Positions 22,709 through 31,591 of a stretch of 64,000 nt of DNA are shown here, piece after piece. Position numbers and translations under genes: made by a program. The notes below the pieces were generated by a model. The model ran no database searches and had not been told where the DNA came from. It was given only the letters and a program-made list of their open reading frames with translations. Each line of letters opens with the position of its first letter. Within the stretch, counting starts at the first letter, position 1. The DNA comes from Cytospora piceicola (lineage: Eukaryota > Ascomycota > Sordariomycetes > Diaporthales > Cytosporaceae): contig JALQBC010000029.1 in the NCBI GenBank assembly GCA_023375675.1, positions 62,001 through 126,000 on the forward strand, in the 5' to 3' direction.

Positions 22709-23271
22709 CTACGCGGTCGGAACCCAATCATACGAGATCATGCCTTCATCACTAGTGAAGATCAACGTATCCCCCCACGACCCATCCTTCATCATCAAGA
22801 ACTCCCCATGGAGCTCATGCAAGATGGCCACGAGCCTCGTGCTCCTCCTGGCCGCACGCGTTCGCAATGGGGGTCGGCCCGGAGGGCGCCGTCGTCTGGC
22901 AGGCCTCCGGGCGGCACGGGCACCGCCTGGATGAGTACCTCGGTGGGGGCCACGCCCGCGTGCGGTCCTGGGGCGAGGCGGGGCGGTTCGTGGGCGACTT
23001 TGAGAAGCTGGTCGGCTGCAGGGTGAGCGGCACTCGTTCCGCCGCGGACGCGCGGGACCTGTTGGGCTGACTCCGTGCGCGACAGGGCCCGTGGAGCGCG
23101 AAGGTCAACAAGCTCTACAGGAAGCTCTTCCTCGTTGACATCAATGCTTTGTGCTCGGGCAAGGGCCCAGAGCGTCCGGTGACGCCCAGGTTCAAGGCAC
23201 ATGTCAGTGTTCATTGTATCAGGGACGTGAAGTGTGAGGATGTGGCCAAGTTCTTGTGGGCCGCGAACTAG
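22709..23271 (+). pseudogene. Conserved-looking gene, frame-broken or with its 5' exon inverted
   Basis: The plus strand carries a clear 3' part: a GC3-rich frame from about 22849 (PHAFAMGVGPEGAVVWQA, then RLDEYL and FVGDFEKLVGCR), a 63-nt GTGAGC...GACAG intron at 23023-23085, and a last exon 23086-23271 (GPWSAKVNKLYRKLFLVDIN ... FLWAAN, stop TAG). Upstream, no plus frame connects in phase: one would need two single-base shifts near 22818 and 22848. On the minus strand of 22709-22851 an uninterrupted frame reads LHGEFLMMKDGSWGDTLIF then TSDEGMISYDWVPTA and stop. That is the texture expected of the missing N-terminal part, so an inversion of the first exon is suspected. The family is not recognised with certainty; no catalytic motif was seen. 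Confidence 0.55.
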
Positions 23272-23570
23272 GAACGAGTATTCAGAAAACGTGGTAGTTA
23301 CAGGCAGTCTACAAAATGGGCATCTATCAAAATAGTGGCACACCGAGCAGGGGGGGCGGTGGATCTAGGGTAACAGGACGCGCAGGGCAACGGACACGCT
23401 CTTCCCAATATCCTCAACCTGGTATAGATCTCTTTCCCAGGCAACACCCGACGTGCTAGAAACCAGTGTTCTCACCTTGGAGGGTAGGAAGGCTGCTTTG
23501 GCTCGAAAGCTGGATATGACATTTGCCTGAGTGTCTATAATACAGTTCCACTGCGAACACGAGGATGATA

Positions 23571-26078
23571 TTAGAATGCTTCTGCTTCCTCCTCTTCTTC
23601 ATCGATCAGACCACCTTCACGTTCCTTAAGCACCTTTGCCTGCAGAACTCGCTGCTCAAGGTCCTGAATCGTTTCTGGGTCCGAAGCCTGAGACGCAATC
23701 AGGTACAGGACATTGTCCGCCACCTGGCAATGCACGTTGGAGTTTGCCTTGTCCGTTTTCTCATTCTTGAGCTCAGCCTGTACAGCACTCGCATCCGCAT
23801 CCACTTCGAATTGTATGGCAAGCGCGCTTCCCAGCGCCCAGACGCTCTCCACCAAGCCCGTCTTCTGCGAGAGCTTCCGCAAAAAGTCCGGGTCCCAGAC
23901 ACTCCACGCAGCAGCCTCTTGCCCCTCCTCGATGTTCCATTTTCTCTGGAACTTGTGCCACGCGCCATCACTCTCCTTCTGGTCGATGGCCTTCATGCTC
24001 TCGAGAGCGACCTGACAGCCAATGGGGTGTGCGGTGTAATTGTAGCCGTCGAACACAGCGTCAGTCTCGTCATCGCTCTCGAAGGAGCGGAAGATGGACT
24101 CTGAGGCAACGGTGGCTGACAGTGGTATCAGGCCGCCTGTCAGTAACTTGGCGTGAACGCTAATGTCCGGTTGAACGCCGAGTGATTTGGCGAAGCTGTA
24201 CTGGCCGAGGCGATATAGACCAGTGAGTCCCTCGTCGAATACAACAGGCAGACCAGTCCAGTCGTTAGATTTGTCACTGGCTGGAGCAGATCCTGAGAAG
24301 AGCTCCGGGTTCGAGCGGACCACATCAACAAGGACACGCTGGAAGAGCGGGTCGACCAGCATCATGCCATGAGCGCCAAGAACGACAGGTTCGAGGACAA
24401 GTGCGCCGAGCTTGTCACCATCTTCTCGGAGGCCCTCGAGCGTACGGGTAATATAGGCTGCATAGATCTGGGCAAGGTCACTGCCATCTCTAGCCTTCAA
24501 GTCGAATATCTTATCCAGGCCCTCGAAAGTTGTTGTCGAATTGGGCTTGGAACCTACAGACAATTCCCCCGGAACATCGACGACCCAGTGCCCATTGCTC
24601 ATCTTGACCGTGGGGAAGTCAAGCAAATGCTCGTCGATTATTCCGGACTCGGAGAAATTTGCATGGTAACTACCCTTGAGACCGAGTAAGCACAAGTCAT
24701 CTTCTGGTGCCCAGCCGTAACGCAGCCTGGCTGCACGAAGGGCCATCTTGACGGCCACTTCGGTGCCGGCGGATCCGTTATCAGAGTCGGAGTAGAAGAC
24801 ACGAGACAGGCGGGGGTTGTCCAACTTCTTGAGTAGAGTCTGGGCCAGCTGGAGGCCGGGCTGGTGTATGGCCTCGGACGTGACGTGCCCGTAGCGGCCA
24901 GCGGCATACGCAGCAGCGAGGGTGAGTTGGGGGGTGGCATGTCCAATACCTTTCGTCCACCACGACGCAGAACCGTCGAAGGAAGGACGAATATAAGACT
25001 CTGATACTGTCTGCGTTTTGTGCCGCGTGTTCTTCCTGAGAGTCTTGGGGTTTACTCTTGTGACGGTAGGTGGGTTGGGCACGGCCGTCTGCAAGTGGTC
25101 ACCGTAGGCGGAGTCGACCGCCGTGATTTGGTCCGGAGTCAGGAGCTTCTGCTGCGTAGATGGGTACCACATAGTCTGGTAAGCGTCATCAGACATGCTC
25201 TGAAGAGACTTGACGCGCTCTGCGTGATGCTTTTGCAGGTCCTTCATGAGTGCTTTGATGACGTTTGATCGAGCTAAGCTATCGAAGTAGTGGTATGACT
25301 GCCTTCGGTCCTTTTCGTGATCCGCAGCCCGATCAGGTGGAGGCCGGGTAGCTATGCAAGGAATACCATACTTCTGGAAGTAGGGGGTGAGGTATTCGTC
25401 GTTCTTGAACTCGTCATTCTGGAACATCAGAACACATTCGACATCATAGCCACGAAGGCGGAGAGATTCGAACGCGCTGATAGTCGATGAGATACCATCA
25501 CGTTTGGGGTCACCGATCAAGATAGCAGGGACCCTCAAGGGCCGATATAGATCAGCCTGGGAGGTTCCTGAAGGTCCCGGAGAGAGGACGCCTCCGACGG
25601 TCTCACAGAACAGCCAACTGCCCAGGGGCGGGGCGTCAGCGGCATACTGTGCGACAAGATGGTAGACTGAAGAAGCCAATTTTGAGTCCGAGAAGACTTC
25701 CTTAGATGTGGAAGACCGGTCAGAAGCATGTCGTTGTATAACAGGGTAGGAGTGGGTGCTCACCTGACCAGACTGCGCGGCAGCTATATGAGTGCTGCCG
25801 GGCTCCTGGTAGTGGACGATACAACGGGCGGTAAACCTATCTTTCGGGGCTTTAGCCCCTATCTTCTTCCGAAACATGGAGTCGGCATGTCTGTGGCCAG
25901 CCTCTTCTGTAGGGCCCGTGACAACAGGCTGAAGAAAGATAGCATGCTCATGGGGCCGTCTGTGGCCGGCTGAAAGGCAAAGGACAGTGGAGAAGACAGT
26001 CTTGCCCACATCAGCACTGGCACCCCAGACCTGGAAAGCACGCAGTTTTGGCCATAATGGCCCACCAACTGGCGCCAT
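23571..26078 (-). CDS. bioDA: Bifunctional dethiobiotin synthetase / DAPA aminotransferase (BioDA)
   Basis: This is the fungal fusion catalysing the last two steps before biotin synthase: DAPA from KAPA (PLP-dependent, C-terminal half) and ATP-dependent ring closure to dethiobiotin (N-terminal half). The start is ATG 26078; the frame stays open upstream but without an ATG. A 63-nt intron at 25701-25763 (GTGAGC...TCTAAG, CTGAC branch) is in phase and stop-free, so it is easily missed; splicing gives 814 residues. Visible are the P-loop GASADVGKT (19-27), ETVGGVLSPGPSG with SQADLYRPL, FDGSASWWTKGIGH, NGSAGTEVAVKMALRAA, VVFDEGLTGLYRLG and the PLP lysine in HAKLLTGG (about 623). Oddities: Gln50 stands where the family normally has Lys (LKPVSTGP), and GSYH is followed directly by ANFSESG, so the usual SYHGDT loop and 20-25 following residues are absent. 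The enzyme may be impaired. Family identity is secure, activity is not. Fungal BioDA is usually mitochondrial. Confidence 0.9.
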   Translation of the reverse strand: MAPVGGPLWPKLRAFQVWGASADVGKTVFSTVLCLSAGHRRPHEHAIFLQPVVTGPTEEAGHRHADSMFRKKIGAKAPKDRFTARCIVHYQEPGSTHIAAAQSGQVSTHSYPVIQRHASDRSSTSKEVFSDSKLASSVYHLVAQYAADAPPLGSWLFCETVGGVLSPGPSGTSQADLYRPLRVPAILIGDPKRDGISSTISAFESLRLRGYDVECVLMFQNDEFKNDEYLTPYFQKYGIPCIATRPPPDRAADHEKDRRQSYHYFDSLARSNVIKALMKDLQKHHAERVKSLQSMSDDAYQTMWYPSTQQKLLTPDQITAVDSAYGDHLQTAVPNPPTVTRVNPKTLRKNTRHKTQTVSESYIRPSFDGSASWWTKGIGHATPQLTLAAAYAAGRYGHVTSEAIHQPGLQLAQTLLKKLDNPRLSRVFYSDSDNGSAGTEVAVKMALRAARLRYGWAPEDDLCLLGLKGSYHANFSESGIIDEHLLDFPTVKMSNGHWVVDVPGELSVGSKPNSTTTFEGLDKIFDLKARDGSDLAQIYAAYITRTLEGLREDGDKLGALVLEPVVLGAHGMMLVDPLFQRVLVDVVRSNPELFSGSAPASDKSNDWTGLPVVFDEGLTGLYRLGQYSFAKSLGVQPDISVHAKLLTGGLIPLSATVASESIFRSFESDDETDAVFDGYNYTAHPIGCQVALESMKAIDQKESDGAWHKFQRKWNIEEGQEAAAWSVWDPDFLRKLSQKTGLVESVWALGSALAIQFEVDADASAVQAELKNEKTDKANSNVHCQVADNVLYLIASQASDPETIQDLEQRVLQAKVLKEREGGLIDEEEEEAEAF

Positions 26079-26640
26079 TGTCAAATAATTCGCTGCAGTG
26101 CTGCGGACATAGCAATGCCACAGGTGAGAGGTACTGTACGTACAGCGAAGGACGCGACGCGACCGAGTGTCTAATTGATATTTCGTACCCCGGCAGAGGA
26201 AAAAAACCCTTCTCCCGGTCAGGGTTAGGGTTACCACACCCGAAATGAGGTAAGCATAAATCCTCCTTCTTGGTGCAACTCTCTCCTCTATTCCATTCAT
26301 TCCACTTGTTGCCTTGCTACGTACATATATCACAAAGATAGGTCAGAATCAAGTCACACGGATGGCATTATGGAAACCATTATCCACGACCCCCATTGCC
26401 GGCTCAGCGTTCTTTATCCTTGCGCGGCACGACCTCGCTGGGGCGACAAAGCGAAACAAGGCTCGTGATAACACAAAGCGACTGAGGATATGATTGCTCT
26501 GCATGTGAGCTTCTGCATACTTACAGTCTATATGTTGTTGGCTGCCAGCACTCAATACCTCCTACCAGCTTCCAAATACCAGACCAGTCTTCGGATTTAT
26601 CCCCTACAGATTTCCATCATACCAGTATAACATCGTCAAA
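26079..26640. other. Divergent intergenic region between bioDA and the RING gene
   Basis: About 560 bp between two diverging genes, probably holding both promoters. A short telomere-like word AGGGTTAGGGTT lies near 26220, 145 bp upstream of bioDA. In some fungi such words bind Myb-type telomere-box factors; here that is only a suggestion. No other element was recognised. Confidence 0.4.
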
Positions 26641-27380
26641 ATGGTCAGCTCAAAGCAACGCCAACAGTCGAAATTTGATGTTGATGAGGCACTTCTCACC
26701 GTGGTTCCCAATCCAAACTTCCTTCTTTACCCCAGACTAACCCTCTCGGTTGACTCAAGTGAACTCGGACAATGTGGTATTTGTCACGAAAGCCAACTCC
26801 TTTTGCGCAGCCAAGAAACAGCCGTTGACGATCAAACCGTGGCCATCCTTCCATGTGGGCATATAGCTGTAAGTCAACTCTCCCTTCGTCCACTATCCCC
26901 CCGACCCCTTCTCTTCCCCAAGACAACACTGATCACCAGGTTTGAGGTTCTCGCTTTCACCCGAATGTACTGACTCCGGATGTTTAGGGCTATGAGTGCT
27001 TGAGGACCTGGCTGGAATTTAACAAGACCTGTCCGTTTTGCCGGATACCACTTGACTATGAACTGTGCAAGCACGCAACCCGACTAATCCGGCCTCTAAC
27101 TAGGGAGACACTCTATAGCGTCCCGGATCCGGTCCCTATTGGCGGCAGAGTACATGAGCAGTGTTTCGATTGTTCCATCGCGACTAACCGGAAAGTGAAC
27201 CAGCAGTTGCTTAATGGCTTTGTTGAAAGTTTCAAGAAGCTTCGAGCCGAGTACCAAGCAGCCAAAAGCCAACAATTCAAGCTCATGGTCAAACACAGGA
27301 TAGTTGGGGTGAAGCAGAGGATGGATAGTATCATGCAGGAACTAGCTGCGCCTTCTGCTGTGGCTTGTAACAAATGGTAG
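26641..27380 (+). CDS. RING-finger protein, putative E3 ubiquitin ligase
   Basis: Exons 26641-26868 and 26988-27380 are joined across a 119-nt intron (GTAAGT ... GTTTAG), giving 206 residues. The intron lies inside the RING, and splicing is needed to complete it: CGIC (about residues 45-48), ILPCGHIA then GYECLRTWL across the junction, and CPFC (about 89-92). The fifth ligand position holds Gly rather than His/Cys; the CGHxxGxxCL form is frequent among fungal RING-like proteins, and a slightly different ligand set is probable. The C-terminal 110 residues are mainly helical and basic, with no recognised domain. RING proteins usually recruit E2 enzymes to ubiquitinate targets; the substrate here is unknown. 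No membrane segment is present. Confidence 0.8.
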
Positions 27381-28073
27381 GTGGAGTCACAGGTAGGTGG
27401 TCTCGTTAGGTCACTCTCTTGGTGTCATTAATTACGGTTCAGGAGTCTGGTGAATTATTCCAGGAGTGCATATATTAGCATATGGACGAGTTGTCCAGGA
27501 AGACAGTACATACGTGGCTAGCCATCTTAATTCTCATGTACATTCTTCCTTTTCGATTTACCTTTGAATATCATACCTTATCAAATCTATAGACTGACCT
27601 AGCCAGTCTTTTACACCGCCCTTACATGTAAGCATCCCTGGCTTGACCTTAGGTCCCCAGAATAAGCTGGATCTCTCCCCAGACTTCATCCCAGTGGTGC
27701 ATGAAGACTGTGTGGTATGGCCAGTATGCACTCTTTGACTTCAATATACTGCAAAAGATCTGAAGGTTCCCATTCCGGCCCTGAATTGCTGGCGCATGTA
27801 TTTTAAACCATGCTTTGATATCCAGATCAAAGAATCCGGGAAAGCCTGTAGCTTTTCCGGGTTCTGGTTCCGGTCGGTCCAGAAAAAAAGGTATTGCCCC
27901 TTTATCTCAAGTTACCAGTACCGAGCCGCATTAGCTCTTTGTTCGACAATCTCCTTCAGCATGTATTGCTGTGTGGTCTCCGGGATATATGCTCTCCATG
28001 GGACCTGGCGAGGGTAAGAGGACAGGAGCCACAACTGTTCTTCAATGTTTCCAGACGTCCACGGGCTGCCAAA
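27381..28073. other. Intergenic, no gene seen
   Basis: About 690 bp between two plus-strand genes. It presumably contains the RING gene terminator and the promoter of the next gene. The frame upstream of 28074 is open but its ATG at 27894 gives residues without conserved texture. Confidence 0.45.
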
Positions 28074-29812
28074 ATGTATAATCTAAAACCCGACATTGAT
28101 CAATACAAAGGCTACCTCCAAAGCCTTCTATACTTGAGACCCGAGTTAGAATCACCTATCAAGTATGTGGCTAGGGTGGTCAGTTTTCTCGATGTGTACC
28201 GGCAACTCTACGAGCAACAAGAATACGTGAAGCTCTGTTCGTTCATGCGCGTCGAGGACGACTACGATAAATACGCCGTCCATGTCGCCAATCATGTGGC
28301 AAAGTTACAGAGACATCCTAGGACCTCTTCTGAACACAAGATGTTTCTCACAATCCTCTGGGGTGTATGTCGAGAATGCCTGGAAAAGGCGTTCAAGTTG
28401 TACACGAGAGCCGATAGTTCAATGGTCGCATTTGGCTCGGCCGTGCCGTTGAATGCAGAACTCGCCCTGTATGAGCTTGAGAGGGCCGAGCGCTCCTTGT
28501 GGACCTTTCAGTTCGCCTTCCACATGGCACAAGCCCGACGGTACGGCCTGGACAGCCTCAAGGTTCTACCTTCGCCGAAAACATCGCCGATGAAGCTCGA
28601 CTCGCCCGTCAAGTCCGACGTCACTATGACTTCGCCGCCATTGCCCCTGACAGTTCCCGAAAGTGCTCCAGCGGGCAAGAGGAAGCGAAGTGATCTGGAT
28701 ATCTGGCCGCCGCGTAAGAGAGCGCGGCACAATAAAGACAACCTCCAGACGATATTTGAGGAATTCCCCACGTGGCGCCGCCGTCGACAAGGACGACCAC
28801 TGCTGCAACGGATCAATAAGCTGGTGCCTCCAAGAGGACAAACACGCACCCGTGTTAATAGAGACACAATTCTACGAGGGGTGCTGAGATCAAAGGGACA
28901 GTTGAAACTGCCGAAAACATCCCCAGAAAACCGTGAGTTCTTCACAAAGACCAGTCAGGAGGGAGCCCCCCATTGACAACCTTTTGACGTGCAGGTCCAA
29001 GCACAGCCGACCACCGGCTCCCCTTATACGCAAACTCGTCCGCTCCTGTCTTCAACTACAGAGTTGGACCGTACTAAGGGAGGATGTGTATGCCGGAAGT
29101 GGTGTACCAGGTGGGAATGGCCTCGGGAGTAGCCTGCAGCGCAGTAGCCTGGACGAGCATGCCCATCAGCCGACCCTAGATGACAGTATCCTGCAGCCGA
29201 CTCCGGAGGCGAGCGTGCTATGTGAACGACCGCTGGCAAATCCGGTCAGGACTTCTCCCACAGCCACACAGGATCGACAACGGGATCAACCATCCTCCTC
29301 TACGGCCTCAGCTTACAAGTCGCCTGTTTCTCCGGCATCCACGTACCGTGCAGCGGTCAAGGAACAGGCCCCTGGTGGACAAAACCCTAGGGTAGTGGAC
29401 CTAGATGATCACCCATCGGCGCTGGTAGAGTTCCCAAAGCTAGAGGTATCAGACGTACACGTCTCAGACGGGGGAGGGACCGTAGAATATCCCGGCCTCC
29501 CGGACCCCAATGAGGCAGACCACGAAGACGCAGCCGCACTCGAGGAGGAACAGAGGAAGTTTGCACTGGCCAGGAGGCCAACCGCCGCGACAATCTCGCC
29601 CCGGGGCGGTCGAGAGGAGGTTTGTGTACGCGGACAACGAGGAGGGCTTCTGGGCGTGGCAGTGCGGGCTGGAGATCCGCGACCACATGTTGGCCCTCGG
29701 GATGGGGGACGAGGCCGACAGGGAGCCGAGGGACGAGATGTGGCGGGATATGATCAGGACTAAGGATGGGTTTCGGGATAGGGATTTGTCACTTTCTCGG
29801 TTTGGGGAGTAA
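28074..29812 (+). CDS. Unknown nuclear-type protein, frame-interrupted
   Basis: A helical N-terminal region begins at ATG 28074 (MYNLKPDIDQYKGYLQSLLY) and runs about 165 residues, followed by a Ser/Pro-rich linker and a bipartite-like nuclear localisation signal (GKRKRSDLD with PPRKRARH, about residues 203-222). At 28933 there is a consensus donor GTGAGT. Splicing to 28994 ends the protein about 27 codons later; splicing to an acceptor at 29110, with a TACTAAG branch near 29075, enters the long Ser/Thr/Pro and then acidic frame (EEEQRKFALARRP). Near 29600, in a CCCCGGGG run, coding character moves by one frame into RRFVYADNEEGFWAWQCGLE, which ends at 29812. One or two frame breaks or unrecognised splice events are therefore needed. 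No family was recognised. It may be two genes or a decaying one. Confidence 0.5.
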
Positions 29813-30532
29813 GAGGATGACTTTGTTGGCGATTCATGGATTCAGCCAGAACACTTTGCGAAAGACTAGATGATTGCTTTCTTCTTTTGTCTCCATTTGA
29901 TGTCCATGTCTCTTTATTTTTCTTTTTATTCTTTTGTTTGTTTTATACTCGTTTCTGGCTTTTGTGCAGGTATCCACTGTATCGCCATTCACTTGAGCAA
30001 GTAAGGCGGATTGTAAAGTACATGTCCAATCATGGAATGCTGATATTAGGTACTACTATACGGGTATAATACTTTTGCGGAAATAAAACACCATGTTGAC
30101 ACTGGTACAGTCCTTATCCGCTCACTGGATGGATGCACTTTGATGGTGTGTGTGTGTCCGTGTGCGAGAGAAGAATCGCCAGCCTTCCTTCGAACTTTTC
30201 CCGACAAAGTGATGATGGACAACATCATCCATGAATAAACCCTGTGCCCAACGCCTCGCTGTAAAGAAGAAAGAAAAAAAAAACCCAAGTTTCGCAGGTT
30301 GCAAGAAGTGTGACGCAGAAATCCATGACGAGTTTGTGCCGTTGCTGTGCCGGGCGACCAGCCAAGATGGTCAATACGCCTGAACTTCAAGAAACCCGAA
30401 GTCCCAAATGATGTCGCTCGCTCACTCGCTCGCTGGTCTCCCCCCTCTTGGATGCCCAAAACAATTCTCGCTGCATGTCCTCCTCCCCACCGTCGAAAAA
30501 GAAACACGGGAGGGGAGCCTCACACGCCCTCC
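29813..30532. other. Convergent intergenic region, no gene seen
   Basis: About 720 bp between the tails of a plus-strand and a minus-strand gene. It contains T-rich runs near 29910-29945, a short GT run near 30145 and an A-run near 30275, compatible with two 3' UTRs. Confidence 0.45.
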
Positions 30533-31591
30533 CTACTGCGGCGCGCCCAGCTCCATCGACCTCTCGTCGACGGGGGACTCGACAGGCGTCAACTGAAACC
30601 CCAGGCCGAAGACGGCGTCGCCCGGCGCGGGCCTCACGGGGACACTGACGGAGCGCATGTGGCCCATGTCGATGGCCTTGGCGGCGGCAACGGCGGCGGC
30701 GGCGGCGGCTCCCCCTCCGACCCTCTGCCTCGTCTCCCTCTCGCGCAGGGCCATGATGCCGGCCCTCCTCATGTCCTCCATCGCGTCGTCGATGACGTCC
30801 CTGTCGCAGAGCGGGAGGATGCGGTACCCGAGGTGCTCCATGACGCAGCGCTCGGTGGCGTTGATCTGGTCGCAGGTCCACAGGCCCCGGCCCCAGTCGG
30901 ACGCGTAGTACTGGGTGGGCTCGTGGCAGTCCTCGGTGAACTTGAATGCGATGACGAGGGCGGTCAGGATGATGATCTCGGGGCTGACCGAGTCGATGTG
31001 CGTGATGAGGCTGGTGGCCGTGGTGATGGTGTGGCGCTTGTTCAGCAGGGGCGCCGCCAGGGGCAGGCTCACGCGCCACTTGCGGGAGAACTTGGAGTCC
31101 AGTGAGTCGAGGATGCAGACGGCCAGGGCTATGGTCTCGAGGGGCAGGTCGGCGCGGGTTATCATGGCCTGCACGAGGGAGACGGACGGGGAGCTGATGG
31201 AGGCTGATGGCGGGTGGAGGTTGACGAGATGTACTGCTGGTCCTGTATGTATGTAAAGTGGCCTGATTAGTCATGTATGTACAGACGACGACACCAACAT
31301 ATATAAATATATATATACACACGTATATATGTATATATATAAGTGAGGATGGATATGAAACTGGGAAGATGATGGGATTCTACGGTGACTGAACATACCT
31401 AATAGTGTCGAGTCGACATCTGCACCATCGTCCAGTCCAATAATTGGACTGCTGGAAGCAGAATTCCTGGATGATGGTGGAGGGGTTGGGAGGTTTGAAA
31501 GCGGCTTGTAAGTACGGGAGAAGTACTCGAGATCGAAATCCTCGTCGTCGACTTCACGAGGCGTGACAACTGCAACGTTGTAGGGTGCCAT
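30533..31591 (-). CDS. Cyclin-box protein
   Basis: Exons 31591-31399 and 31242-30533 are joined across a 156-nt GTATGT...TACAG intron, giving 300 residues. The N-terminus (about 75 residues) is acidic and then Ser/Pro-rich (PLSNLPTPPPSS). A cyclin N-terminal box follows at about residues 85-205: DLPLETIALAVCILDSLDSK, a helix with TALVIAFKFTED, then YASDWGRGLWTCDQINATE and CVMEHLGYRILPL, typical of the helix 3-5 region. The C-terminus has a run of alanines (GGGAAAAAAVAAAKA). Proteins of this type bind and activate cyclin-dependent kinases; the layout resembles fungal Pcl/Clg-like cyclins more than mitotic B-type ones, which is inference. The start is the first ATG after the T-rich leader. A (TA)n-rich run lies inside the intron. 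Confidence 0.82.

Noticed and set aside
22795..23343. Minus-strand 182-codon frame over the broken gene
   Set aside because: Mostly antisense to the clear plus-strand exons (WSAKVNKLYRKLFLVDIN); only the part left of about 22851 has possible minus-strand coding character, in another frame.
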